Below are positions 1-7,976 of a stretch of 28,698 nucleotides of DNA, piece by piece. The stretch lies in assembly GCA_964446745.1 (NCBI GenBank), contig CAYURR010000016.1, positions 1 to 28,698 of the forward strand. The letters run 5' to 3'. The DNA is from CAYURR01 sp964446745. GTDB lineage: Bacteria; Bacillota; Clostridia; Lachnospirales; WQUN01. The position numbers were made by a program, and so were the translations under genes. Below the pieces are notes generated by a model that had not been told where the DNA came from, did no database searches, and saw nothing but the letters and a program-made list of their open reading frames with translations. The first letter of the stretch is position 1. Each line of letters opens with the position of its first letter.

Positions 1-188
1 GCGAAGCACAGGAGCACCTGCTCGAAAGCAAAATCATCTACGGCGTTTATCCGCAAAAAGATAAAGTACAAGCCAAAAAACGATGAAAACGCCGTGATGA
101 ACTGCCCGAACACCGTCAATAAAAATGATATCCGATACTGCATCTGGCTTCTTATATTCATCATGATTAGATGCCAATACAACCTCAT
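1..188 (-). CDS. ABC-2 type transporter permease, partial (C-terminus outside window)
   Basis: The open frame starts with ATG at 188 and runs off the left edge; only about 62 residues are visible. A GGGGG ribosome site lies just before the ATG, which sits two bases after the stop of the preceding permease gene. The visible part has a short basic N-terminus (with a QMQYR stretch) followed by a long hydrophobic segment from about residue 20. This layout, a cytoplasmic amphipathic start then the first membrane helix, matches its neighbour and the DUF990/ABC-2 permease families. It is probably the second half of a heterodimeric exporter membrane domain. The ATPase should lie further left, outside the window. 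The family call is by resemblance; the substrate is unknown. Confidence 0.7.
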   Translation of the reverse strand, partial: MRLYWHLIMMNIRSQMQYRISFLLTVFGQFITAFSSFFGLYFIFLRINAVDDFAFEQVLLCF

Positions 189-189
189 A

Positions 190-1002
190 TTAACCCCCTT
201 GTACTACGACCCTCTTCAGGGTTTGCCGCATGGCCAGCTGACCGATCGCCATGAGTGTCACGAACCAGAAAATCTGAAATACAATACCCCTTATTGCATC
301 CACGCCGACGATATTTCCGCTGTATATACGCAACGGCATATTTTGCATCGCCGCGAACGGTAGCATTTCTACAACGGCGAGTACCGGGGCCGGGAAAAAC
401 GGCAGAGGTATTACGCCGCCGGACAGGAATGAGGTTATAACAGTCGCGATTATTTTTATGCCCCTATGAGATAGGGTATAGAACAGGGAGATATACATCA
501 GCATAGCAAACGACACTACCACACACAGCGCAAGAGCTGTCGAGACCAAGAACATTACAAACTGCCACACGTCCTGCGGCAGAGACATTCCATACGGCTT
601 CGGCAAGATCAACGCCACGACTAAAGCGGGCAGGCAATTTTGCATGGTAAATACAATACGATTCGCGGCAGACTGGCAAAACCAGCGACCGTATAGGCTG
701 ATCGGGCGCACGAGCTCATATGCGATGGAGCCGCTTTCTATGGAGGAGTAGATCTCGCCGTCCCCGAACACGACCGTGAACAGTATCAATAAAATCTGCT
801 GAAGCCATATATAGGACATGGTCTGCGAAAAATCCATCGGAAACGCGGCGCTGCCGGAGCGATAGAGTGCCGAGAACGCCAATATCTCCATGAACGCCCA
901 TGCAAACCGCGTTATGATCCCGCCGATTACGACCGCTCGGTATTGCAGGCTGTTTATAAACCGTATGCGAAAAACGGACACATATTTTCTCATATGTTGC
1001 AT
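190..1002 (-). CDS. ABC-2 type transporter permease
   Basis: A 270-residue membrane protein. It has a short basic N-terminus containing RIRFINSLQYR, then about six hydrophobic segments spread over the length (roughly residues 22-45, 60-78, 115-135, 145-172, 182-205 and 235-255). The ELVRPISLYGR loop after the second helix is typical of the DUF990/ABC-2 (COG4587/COG3694-like) permeases that pair with a second permease and a separate ATPase. The start at 1002 has GGAGG five bases upstream; an in-frame ATG three codons later (993) is also possible. It is the first gene of a leftward operon and is coupled to the next permease, whose ATG lies 2 nt past this stop. The transported substrate cannot be inferred. 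Confidence 0.8.
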   Translation of the reverse strand: MQHMRKYVSVFRIRFINSLQYRAVVIGGIITRFAWAFMEILAFSALYRSGSAAFPMDFSQTMSYIWLQQILLILFTVVFGDGEIYSSIESGSIAYELVRPISLYGRWFCQSAANRIVFTMQNCLPALVVALILPKPYGMSLPQDVWQFVMFLVSTALALCVVVSFAMLMYISLFYTLSHRGIKIIATVITSFLSGGVIPLPFFPAPVLAVVEMLPFAAMQNMPLRIYSGNIVGVDAIRGIVFQIFWFVTLMAIGQLAMRQTLKRVVVQGG

Positions 1003-1032
1003 TCCTCCCTCCTATCTTTTACACCGTCCACT

Positions 1033-1060
1033 ATTTTACATATATAATTGAATAAGTCAA
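1033..1060 (-). promoter_or_regulatory. Predicted sigma-A promoter for the ABC-2 permease operon
   Basis: On the minus strand TTGACT (1060-1055) is followed after 16 bases by TAAAAT (1038-1033). It drives leftward transcription of the permease genes and overlaps the rightward promoter of the response regulator. One regulator bound here could affect both operons. Confidence 0.55.
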
Positions 1061-1076
1061 TGATCTATGGTTTAAT
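1048..1076 (+). promoter_or_regulatory. Predicted sigma-A promoter for the response regulator operon
   Basis: TTGAAT (1048-1053), 17-base spacer, TTTAAT (1071-1076). The predicted start near 1083 would give a leader of only about 20 nt before the ATG at 1103. It is arranged head to head with the leftward promoter in the same 100-bp gap. Confidence 0.45.
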
Positions 1077-1099
1077 AAACCCCGGTTAGGGGTTTTTTT
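1077..1099 (+). terminator. Terminator-like hairpin abutting the response regulator start
   Basis: The arms AAACCCC (1077-1083) and GGGGTTT (1089-1095) flank a GGTTA loop and are followed by T residues to 1099. The GGGG of the right arm is also the only plausible ribosome site for the ATG at 1103. It could stop readthrough from upstream or act as an attenuator. A transcript starting near 1083 would lack most of the left arm. Confidence 0.5.
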
Positions 1100-1102
1100 G
1101 AT

Positions 1103-1789
1103 ATGCTTACACGAAATCTAAACATACTCTTTGTTGAGGACGATACGATAATAGCCTCGGGGCTTATATATGCGCTGCAAACGGAGGGGTATACAGTAAC
1201 CCATTGCGCTGATACATCAGAGGCCATGAATGCGCTCAGCAAGCAGCGGTTTTCACTGGCGCTGTTGGATTTATCATTACCGGACGGTAACGGGTTCATG
1301 GTGTTTGAGCAATTAAGGCGCATATCGGATACGCCCGTGATATTCGTGACGGCGGCGGACGACGAGGGCAATACGATCAAGGGTCTTGAAATGGGCGCGG
1401 ACGACTATATTACAAAGCCGTTTCGTGTGCGCGAGCTGCTCGCGCGCATCAAGACTGTTTTGCGTAGGACCCAAGGCAATACGGATGGCGTTTTAACGAT
1501 CGGCGGTGTTAGCATAGACACCGCAAAGGCAAAGGTCTACAAAAGTGGGGAAGAGATATTATTGTCGGCGCTTGAGTACCGGTTACTGCTGACCTTTGCA
1601 AACAACAAGGGACAGCTGCTTACCCGCAAACAAATATTAGAAAGTCTTTGGGATATAGACGGTAACTTTGTAAATGACAATACCTTGACCGTATACATGA
1701 AGCGCCTACGTGAAAAAATCGAGAACGATCCGCAAAATCCCGAGATATTTCTGACTGTACGCGGGCTTGGATACAAGGCGGGTGATTAA
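1103..1789 (+). CDS. OmpR/PhoB-family response regulator
   Basis: A 228-residue two-component regulator. The receiver domain (about 6-118) carries the acidic pair D13/D14, phospho-acceptor D56 (LALLDLSLPDG), T83 and K105 followed by P106. An OmpR-type winged-helix DNA-binding domain occupies about 130-226 and ends in a RGLGYK wing motif. Length and domain order are standard for the family. Its stop codon is directly followed by the ATG of the histidine kinase. The downstream ABC ATPase and FtsX-like permease make this look like a sensing and resistance module of the kind used by Firmicutes against cell-envelope antimicrobials. That role is inferred from layout; the stimulus is unknown. It probably binds the GTCAC repeats in front of the transporter genes. 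Confidence 0.92.
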   Translation: MLTRNLNILFVEDDTIIASGLIYALQTEGYTVTHCADTSEAMNALSKQRFSLALLDLSLPDGNGFMVFEQLRRISDTPVIFVTAADDEGNTIKGLEMGADDYITKPFRVRELLARIKTVLRRTQGNTDGVLTIGGVSIDTAKAKVYKSGEEILLSALEYRLLLTFANNKGQLLTRKQILESLWDIDGNFVNDNTLTVYMKRLREKIENDPQNPEIFLTVRGLGYKAGD

Positions 1790-2800
1790 ATGTTTCGCAA
1801 TCGTGAAATATTGCTATATACGATTATTGCCGCTGTTTTTACGATAGCGGCTTTTATGTTGTGTCTATTTATCAATCAGATCGCTGCAGTGATTGCAGCG
1901 GTGGGTTGTTTGAGCGTGTATGCGCTGTGTATGTCATTCACCGTAACGCGATATAAAAGGATCGCGCGACTTGTGGAGTATCTGCACAGGATCACAAACG
2001 GCGGGACGGTTATGGACATACGCGAAAACACCGAGGGCGAGTTGAGCATACTCAAAAACGAGATATACCGAGTGACGAGTATGCTGACCGATCAAGCAGA
2101 AACCTTGCGCAAGGACAAGCTCGAGCTTGCTAACGCGCTGTCCGATATATCGCATCAGCTCAAAACCCCGCTCACATCACTCGGCATAATGGCCGATCTA
2201 CTGGACAATGACAACCTGCCACCCGACAAACGGCGGGAGTTTATAGACTTTATGCGAGCGGGCCAAAAGCGCATGGAATGGCTTGTGCTATCGCTTCTAA
2301 AGCTTGCGAAGCTGGATGCGGACGCTGTTACACTAAAGAAAAGGGATGTTCGCCTTTCGGAGATCATCTCATCAGCCATAACACCACTGGCTATTCCCAT
2401 AGAGGTAAGGGGACAGGTTTTATCGATAAACACTGAGGATATGGGAAATGGTGAGGACACATGCGTTTGCTGTGACCCGGAATGGACCACTGAGGCACTG
2501 GGCAATATACTCAAAAACGCTGTAGAGAATACACCGAACGGCGGCGCTATCGAGATTTCGTATGGCGAGAACCCGATATACGCGTTCATCTGTGTGCATA
2601 ACAGCGGAGCGGGTATAGACAGGGCGGATCTGCCGCATTTGTTCAAGCGTTTTTATCGAGGAAGGAACGCATGCCGCGACAATGTAGGCATAGGCCTGTC
2701 CATGAGCCTCGCGATCATGCGCAAGCAACACGGCGATATCGAGGTAACGAATGACAACGGAGCGGTATTCACACTAAAGTTTTACCGTGCATGTGACTAA
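1790..2800 (+). CDS. Two-component sensor histidine kinase
   Basis: A 336-residue membrane kinase. Two closely spaced transmembrane helices (about 8-28 and 33-53) leave almost no extracellular loop, so it lacks an obvious ligand-binding sensor domain. A linker leads to the HisKA box SDISHQLKTPLTSL with phospho-acceptor H122. The HATPase_c domain follows with an N box (NILKNAVENTPNGG), a G1 box (NSGAGI) and a G2 box (NVGIGLSMSLAI). The ATG directly follows the regulator stop (TAAATG), so the pair is translationally coupled. The short-loop form recalls kinases that receive the signal through a partner ABC transporter, as BceS does. Whether the permease encoded here plays that part is an inference. 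Confidence 0.92.
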   Translation: MFRNREILLYTIIAAVFTIAAFMLCLFINQIAAVIAAVGCLSVYALCMSFTVTRYKRIARLVEYLHRITNGGTVMDIRENTEGELSILKNEIYRVTSMLTDQAETLRKDKLELANALSDISHQLKTPLTSLGIMADLLDNDNLPPDKRREFIDFMRAGQKRMEWLVLSLLKLAKLDADAVTLKKRDVRLSEIISSAITPLAIPIEVRGQVLSINTEDMGNGEDTCVCCDPEWTTEALGNILKNAVENTPNGGAIEISYGENPIYAFICVHNSGAGIDRADLPHLFKRFYRGRNACRDNVGIGLSMSLAIMRKQHGDIEVTNDNGAVFTLKFYRACD

Positions 2801-2803
2801 ACT

Positions 2804-2842
2804 GTCACCGTTATAGTCACCGTAGAGTCACTTTGGTATAGT
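2804..2842 (+). promoter_or_regulatory. Triple GTCAC direct repeat and -10 in front of the ABC transporter
   Basis: GTCAC occurs at 2804-2808, 2816-2820 and 2827-2831, a period of 12 and 11 bases; the first two copies extend to GTCACCGT. A -10-like TATAGT lies at 2837-2842 with no good -35, so the repeats cover the place where a -35 should be. Direct repeats at about one helical turn over a weak -35 are the usual binding layout of OmpR/PhoB-type activators. The obvious candidate activator is encoded just upstream. Confidence 0.55.
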
Positions 2843-2865
2843 AAACTCAATGCGAGGTGATGGAA

Positions 2866-3543
2866 ATGGTACGGGTAGAAAACCTGTCAAAGATTTATGG
2901 TTCGGGGGACTCGGAGGTCCGCGCGCTGGACAACGTTTCGTTTAGCATCGATAAGGGTGAGTTTGTGGCGATCATAGGGGCGAGCGGTTCCGGAAAGTCT
3001 ACGCTGCTGCATCTATTGGGCGGTGTGGACAGACCCACGAGCGGAAAGGTGTTTATAGATAACACTGATATATATGAACTAAACGAATCTAAGTTAGCGA
3101 TTTTTAGGCGGCGGCATATTGGGCTTATTTATCAGTTTTACAACCTGATCCCGACATTGAATGTCGAGGAGAACATCACGCTGCCGCAGCTTTTGGATGG
3201 TCGCACGGTTGATAAGCAGCGACTGAACGAGATCATCACTACGATCGGGCTCAATGATCGTGTATCGCATCTGCCGAACAAGCTCTCGGGCGGACAGCAG
3301 CAGCGCGTCTCGATAGGGCGTGCGATCATTACAAACCCCGCTATCGTGCTCGCGGACGAGCCGACCGGCAATCTCGACAGCAAGAACAGCAAGGAAATCA
3401 TCGAGCTGTTAAAGCTGTCGAATAAAAAATACGGACAGACCCTAATCGTCATCACGCATGACGAACGCATAGCATTACAGGCCGATAGGATCATTACGGT
3501 AGATGACGGACGGATCACTCGGAATGAGGTGGTTCGCCCGTGA
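2866..3543 (+). CDS. ABC transporter ATP-binding protein (LolD/MacB type)
   Basis: A 225-residue nucleotide-binding subunit. Walker A GASGSGKS lies at 38-45, the Q-loop glutamine at 90, the signature LSGGQ at 140-144, Walker B VLADEP at 161-166 and the H-loop histidine at 198. The RRRHIGLIYQFYNLIPTL stretch is typical of the MacB/LolD/BceA branch that pairs with FtsX-like permeases. The start was placed at the ATG at 2866 because GAGGTG (2854-2859) sits six bases upstream; two upstream in-frame starts (2857, 2860) would overlap that site. The stop overlaps the GTG of the permease. It should power export, or lateral removal from the membrane, of an unknown lipid or peptide. Confidence 0.92.
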   Translation: MVRVENLSKIYGSGDSEVRALDNVSFSIDKGEFVAIIGASGSGKSTLLHLLGGVDRPTSGKVFIDNTDIYELNESKLAIFRRRHIGLIYQFYNLIPTLNVEENITLPQLLDGRTVDKQRLNEIITTIGLNDRVSHLPNKLSGGQQQRVSIGRAIITNPAIVLADEPTGNLDSKNSKEIIELLKLSNKKYGQTLIVITHDERIALQADRIITVDDGRITRNEVVRP

Positions 3544-5663
3544 ACATCATGAATAGGTTGACGATACGGCATCTGCTGCTCAATCGTCAGAGGACGCTGC
3601 TGACCGTCATAGGTATCATGCTGTCGGTAGCGATGGTGTGCGCCGTCGCCGGGTTCGCGATGAGCTTTAGAAATGTAATGCGTGATGCGATCACCGATGC
3701 GCGAGGGGATTATCACGTGGCATATATAGGGGTCACGGAGGAAACTGCCGAGCTGATTGCAAACGAGGATATATTTGAGACACATTATCTAGCGGATAGC
3801 GAATACGAGGGCTTGGTGGATGTATTTCTGCGCTTAAAGGAGCCGGGCCGGGATTACTGGGAGGTCGCGACCGCTGTCACAGAGAAATACAGCGTGCAGA
3901 CCACGATAGCCAATAAGGAATTGTTGGCGTTAGAAGGGGTTGTTGAGAGCAACGACAGTAACAGGGCTATGACCATGATTGCGGTCATCGTCATTGTAAT
4001 CATCGTGATTGGCTCTGTAACCGTAATCGCCAATGCATTTTATATATCCGCAACGGAGCGTGTGCGTCAGTTTGGTTTACTTAAAAGCACCGGCGCCACC
4101 AGTGCGCAGATTTTGCGCAGTATACTGTTTGAGGCGCTCACACTCGGAGCTGTGGCCATACCGGGCGGTTTGGTGTTTGGATTTTTAATTCAGTTTGTGG
4201 TATTGAAACTTGTGAACGTGCTTTTGACAGAGATTAACGCTCTAAATGACAATGTGATAAACTTCCGGTTTGTATTCAGTCCGATGGTAGTAATTATCAC
4301 CGTTGCGATTACGGCGTTTACCGTAATGGTATCGGCGTGGTTGCCAGCTCGAAAGGCCGCAAAAACCAATGCAATAGATGCCATTCGTCGGAGCGGCGAT
4401 ATAAAAATGGGAGCCAAACAGCTAAAGACCTCATGGATCGTACAGAGGCTTTTCGGCTTTGAAGGAACGCTCGCGGCGAAATCGCTAAAGCGCAGCAGAG
4501 GCAAATATCGCGCGACGGTTGTGTCTTTGGTTGTCAGCATTGTGCTTGTTATCAGTATGTCAACGCTCATATGGATCATGAATACGGAGGCAACAATAAT
4601 GTACACCGTATTTGGGTTTGATGTATTGGTAAATTTATCGGATACGCTGGATAGTCAGGATGAGGTACAAAAGATGGTTGAATCCATCCCCAACGCGGAA
4701 TGGGTAAGAAATCAATATGCATCCATGGACGCAAATATACCGGACGACTTTTTTGCCGGTCAAACGGCCAAGACACGTGTGTCTATAACACCATTGCCGG
4801 ATAACGAGTTCAAAATGCTTGCGCCGCCAGCGAGTGGGGCTTCGGGCGAGATTTTAAAAGGGATACTGCTTAATCCATCCGGGAAAAAGAGCATAGGCGG
4901 GATGCATAAAGAGTTTGATGCGTATCGCTACACAGACGGGATGGAGCTCTCGCTGCTGGATAAAGAGCAAAGCAACATTGGAAGCATAAGCCTGGTCTCT
5001 GAGATTAAAGACGTTCCGGACTATGTGCCGTGGGAGTTGTTTTTACAGGATGCTGTCAATATCATTATACCGGAGAGCGTATATAAGGATTTCGTACGCA
5101 CTAACGAAACCCGGATCGAAACGGATTCCTCGTTCCTCGTGAATACAGACGATCCGGATGCGTATTATGAAGCGATCGTAAACTTGATCCCGGACGACTA
5201 TTCGGTCAGGGTCCTAAACATTATGCAAATGACACGCATCAACCGAAACATATCGACGATCATAAAACTGTTCGGATATGGTTTTATCGCGATGCTGTCC
5301 CTGATAGCCATCACGAGTGTGATATCGACGATATCGACCGGCATGGCCCTTCGCACACAGGAATTCGCAATGCTGTATTCGGCGGGCATGACACCCGAGG
5401 GCATGGACAAGATGCTAAACCTAGAAAGCCTTTTGTATGGCCTAAAATCCCTCGCGATCGGATTGCCGCTCGGGGTAGGTTTGTCATATATTGTATACAT
5501 GGCGGTAAAAAATGTTGCGGACTTCTCCTATGATCTACCATGGCCATCGATGATCGTTTGTGTCATCGGCGTTATGCTGCTGACCTTTGGCACGATGCGA
5601 TATGGCAGGATAAAGATGAGTAAGATAAATATTATTGATGCAATACGGAGCGAGACGGTGTAA
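3540..5663 (+). CDS. FtsX-like ABC transporter permease (8 TM, two repeats)
   Basis: A 707-residue membrane subunit. TM1 lies at about 18-42, a roughly 100-residue outside loop follows, then TM2-TM4 at about 144-168, 198-222 and 246-269. The conserved FtsX stretch ATERVRQFGLLKSTGAT begins at 171. The pattern then repeats: TM5 at about 326-348, a large extracellular domain of about 225 residues, and TM6-TM8 between about 580 and 690. This (1+3)x2 arrangement differs from the 10-TM BceB form. The start is GTG at 3540, overlapping the ATPase stop, with GAGGTGG eight bases upstream. It forms the transporter with the preceding ATPase. No clear terminator follows before the next promoter. Confidence 0.88.
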   Translation: MNIMNRLTIRHLLLNRQRTLLTVIGIMLSVAMVCAVAGFAMSFRNVMRDAITDARGDYHVAYIGVTEETAELIANEDIFETHYLADSEYEGLVDVFLRLKEPGRDYWEVATAVTEKYSVQTTIANKELLALEGVVESNDSNRAMTMIAVIVIVIIVIGSVTVIANAFYISATERVRQFGLLKSTGATSAQILRSILFEALTLGAVAIPGGLVFGFLIQFVVLKLVNVLLTEINALNDNVINFRFVFSPMVVIITVAITAFTVMVSAWLPARKAAKTNAIDAIRRSGDIKMGAKQLKTSWIVQRLFGFEGTLAAKSLKRSRGKYRATVVSLVVSIVLVISMSTLIWIMNTEATIMYTVFGFDVLVNLSDTLDSQDEVQKMVESIPNAEWVRNQYASMDANIPDDFFAGQTAKTRVSITPLPDNEFKMLAPPASGASGEILKGILLNPSGKKSIGGMHKEFDAYRYTDGMELSLLDKEQSNIGSISLVSEIKDVPDYVPWELFLQDAVNIIIPESVYKDFVRTNETRIETDSSFLVNTDDPDAYYEAIVNLIPDDYSVRVLNIMQMTRINRNISTIIKLFGYGFIAMLSLIAITSVISTISTGMALRTQEFAMLYSAGMTPEGMDKMLNLESLLYGLKSLAIGLPLGVGLSYIVYMAVKNVADFSYDLPWPSMIVCVIGVMLLTFGTMRYGRIKMSKINIIDAIRSETV

Positions 5664-5708
5664 GGGATAGTCTTATGGTGTAATTGTTATTTGTGTTCCT
5701 AAATTTAC

Positions 5709-5737
5709 TTGAAAGCACATTAGAATTATGATATCTT
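5709..5737 (+). promoter_or_regulatory. Predicted promoter of the Imm17-like gene
   Basis: TTGAAA (5709-5714), 17-base spacer, TATCTT (5732-5737). The predicted start near 5744 gives a short leader holding the GGGGGAG ribosome site. The gene is therefore probably transcribed independently of the transporter operon. Confidence 0.5.
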
Positions 5738-5759
5738 ACGTATAAAAAGGGGGAGTCTC

Positions 5760-5972
5760 ATGCAATCGTTGGGCATTATAGTGATATTTGTGTTGTTGGG
5801 CCTGTTTGTTATTGTCTGTGCAATAAAGGATTTTGACTGGTTTATGGAACATCGGAGGGCAAAGATATTTTTAAAACTCTTCGGCAGAAGCGGAGCGAGA
5901 GTCTTTTACGGTATCATCGGTATAGCTATTATTGCTTTAACTGTATTGGGTTACATAAATGGTCAGTTTTAA
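5760..5972 (+). CDS. Imm17-like small membrane immunity protein
   Basis: A 70-residue protein with two hydrophobic helices (about 4-22 and 48-66) joined by a basic loop. The loop contains DFDWFMEHRRAKIFLKLFGR and is followed by SGARVFYGIIG. This pattern, a tryptophan-rich start, RRA and FGR-x-GAR-x-FY, matches what I know of immunity protein family 17 (PF15562), usually found next to polymorphic or secreted toxin genes. No toxin gene is present on either side, so it may be an orphan or may serve another purpose. GGGGGAG lies five bases before the ATG. It has its own promoter and ends in a strong terminator. The family call is from memory of the family pattern. Confidence 0.7.
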   Translation: MQSLGIIVIFVLLGLFVIVCAIKDFDWFMEHRRAKIFLKLFGRSGARVFYGIIGIAIIALTVLGYINGQF

Positions 5973-5998
5973 AATCAAGGCATCTTAAATATTATGGT

Positions 5999-6035
5999 GG
6001 CGGTAACGGTGAAAACACATGTTACCGCCTTTTTT
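5999..6035 (+). terminator. Rho-independent terminator after the Imm17-like gene
   Basis: A perfect 9-bp stem, GGCGGTAAC (5999-6007) with GTTACCGCC (6021-6029), has a 13-base loop and six T residues to 6035. On the opposite strand the hairpin has only a weak T tract, so it may stop the leftward operon poorly. Confidence 0.85.
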
Positions 6036-6043
6036 AATATCGT

Positions 6044-6538
6044 TTACTCATCTTCCCCCTCGGCGGCACTCCCCTCAGACTTTTCCCCGTCCGGCACATC
6101 CTTCACCGCACCCATTTCTTCTTTCTCCACCTCGATCATTTTTTCCTTCTCATCCTCGGATAGCCGCTTATACTTCTTCGGCTTCTTTGCCTCGATGCGG
6201 TGGGTTAGGGCCATCGCGTACAATTTGCTGTCGTGCTTCGCGAGATATGCGTAGTCCTGCCAGGGTACCTTGTCACCGGCTATGATCCGTGACGCTATCA
6301 CCATGCATTTTCGTTGGACCTCGGCTGATTCGGCACGGGTCTCGGCGTTCTTTTGCTCTTCCTTCAGTTGCTCTATTATCGACAGCCGTTGTTCGTTCTT
6401 TTTCTTCTGTTCCTCTTCAAGCTTCTTCGTCTTGTCGTCCGTGACCTCTGCCGAGGTCTTTGCCGATTGCTGTTGCTTTAAGCCTCGCAACGCCCTGGAC
6501 GTTGTACTATTGTTCATGGAAATACCGTCAACACGCAT
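6044..6538 (-). CDS. Small charged protein of unknown function
   Basis: A 164-residue soluble, highly charged protein. The start at 6538 is supported by GGGAGGT six bases upstream. Residues about 30-75 are rich in K, E and Q (EEEQKKKNEQRL, IIEQLKEEQK) and should form a coiled coil. A more ordered middle part reads AGDKVPWQDYAYLAKHDSKLYAMAL, and the tail is acidic. I recall similar middle motifs (A-RI-GD-VP-D-L-LY) in unnamed Clostridia proteins but no function is known to me. It is the last gene of the leftward run, directly after the MATE exporter gene (4-bp gap). It is probably cytoplasmic; no signal peptide or membrane helix was seen. Confidence 0.7.
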   Translation of the reverse strand: MRVDGISMNNSTTSRALRGLKQQQSAKTSAEVTDDKTKKLEEEQKKKNEQRLSIIEQLKEEQKNAETRAESAEVQRKCMVIASRIIAGDKVPWQDYAYLAKHDSKLYAMALTHRIEAKKPKKYKRLSEDEKEKMIEVEKEEMGAVKDVPDGEKSEGSAAEGEDE

Positions 6539-6542
6539 ATCG

Positions 6543-7976
6543 CTACCTCCCGTTCGCTTGAAAAATCTTTATATCCAACCACTTGCCCCTATACATCCTG
6601 ATTATAAAGAGCACACCGCGAGCCACCAATTCTAATGACATGGCCACCCATACGCCCCTCAATCCGAAGCGTGGCGCTAATAGAAAGGCCATCGATATCC
6701 TCACGCCCCACATCGTTATCAAGCTGATCAAAAACGGTCCCTTTGTGTCCCCGGCGCCTCTGAGTACGCCCGTTATTACGATCGACATGGCAAAGAACGG
6801 CTCCACAAACGCGACGATCCTCAATACATCCCGGCCCAGTGTTATTACCTCGGGGTCTGTGGAAAATATCGAGATCAGGGGTTCTGCGAATGCAAACAAC
6901 AAGATGCCGCCGAAGCTCATAATGATGATGCCCATGTATGTAACTATCGTGCTAAATCGTTTTGCGATATCCTTGCGTCCGGCTCCCAAGGCCTGACCGA
7001 TGAGTGTCGTCGCGGCTGTGCCTACACCGTATGCGGGCAGGTAACTGAGCGCTTCGGTAGTCACAGCCAGGTGATGTGCTGCGATAGCAGCCGTACCTAT
7101 ACCGCTAATGATGGTTGTGACCATGATCTGCGCGGAGCACATTAGTGTTCTCTCAAACGCAACGGGCAGACCTATCCGAAACGAGGTTGTCAGGCATTGC
7201 TTTGTAAATCTGAAGTCGGTTTCCTTGCTAAGCCTTACGGGGCTATCCTTCCTGAATATGACCAGCAAATACACGACGCTAACGATAGCGAGTGCCAAAA
7301 GTGAGCCCAATGCCGCACCCGCGACACCGAGGCCTGCGCCCCACATATTTATGTATCGGCCGAACACCTTCACGGATCTGACCGGGTATATCAACAGGAA
7401 GTTAAAGATCATATTTAATAGATTTATCGAAAGGTTCAATACCATCGGGGTTTTTGTATCGCCCGAGCAGCGGATAATGGCACTGAGCATCAGCACGCAG
7501 CAGTTAAACGGCACGGCACACGCTATTATCCTAAAATATGCCGATGCGGCGGGTTGTATCTCGGGCGCCGCACCTAGTAGATTTGGCAGCGGAAACGAGA
7601 CTAAAAACGCAATAAAACCGAGTAATAGCCCAAATATAACAGTAAATTTAAGCGCTTGCCCTACAACGGTTTGCGCTTCTTTATTTTGGCCTGCACCGAC
7701 ATACTGCGCGACCTGAATGGAAAAGCCTACTGAGGCGGCGTTCAGAAACCCGTTTATTAGCCATGTTGAGCTCGCGGTAAGGCCCACCGATGCTGTAGCC
7801 GCAGAGCCGAGCGAACCGACCATGGCCGTATCCACATAGTGAACCAACGTGATCATGATCTGCTCGATGATCGCGGGCATAGCCAATGCCATGACCGAGA
7901 TCATCGTCATACGCAAAGACGGCTTGCCATCGTGCGCCAATATTTCTGATATGGGTGTTCGATTGTTATGCGCCAT
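6543..7976 (-). CDS. MATE-family multidrug/cation antiporter
   Basis: A 477-residue membrane protein with about 12 hydrophobic helices in two similar halves. Typical MATE motifs are seen: the opening ALAMPAIIEQIMITLVHYVD, then AMVGSLGSAATASVGL, the FRIGLPVAFE start of the second half, and GVGTAATTLIGQALGAG. MATE proteins export cationic drugs or metabolites in exchange for Na+ or H+. The ATG at 7976 overlaps the 3' end of recQ by 11 bases, so the two are co-transcribed. A GGAG site lies about ten bases upstream. The substrate is not predictable from the sequence. Confidence 0.92.
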   Translation of the reverse strand: MAHNNRTPISEILAHDGKPSLRMTMISVMALAMPAIIEQIMITLVHYVDTAMVGSLGSAATASVGLTASSTWLINGFLNAASVGFSIQVAQYVGAGQNKEAQTVVGQALKFTVIFGLLLGFIAFLVSFPLPNLLGAAPEIQPAASAYFRIIACAVPFNCCVLMLSAIIRCSGDTKTPMVLNLSINLLNMIFNFLLIYPVRSVKVFGRYINMWGAGLGVAGAALGSLLALAIVSVVYLLVIFRKDSPVRLSKETDFRFTKQCLTTSFRIGLPVAFERTLMCSAQIMVTTIISGIGTAAIAAHHLAVTTEALSYLPAYGVGTAATTLIGQALGAGRKDIAKRFSTIVTYMGIIIMSFGGILLFAFAEPLISIFSTDPEVITLGRDVLRIVAFVEPFFAMSIVITGVLRGAGDTKGPFLISLITMWGVRISMAFLLAPRFGLRGVWVAMSLELVARGVLFIIRMYRGKWLDIKIFQANGR

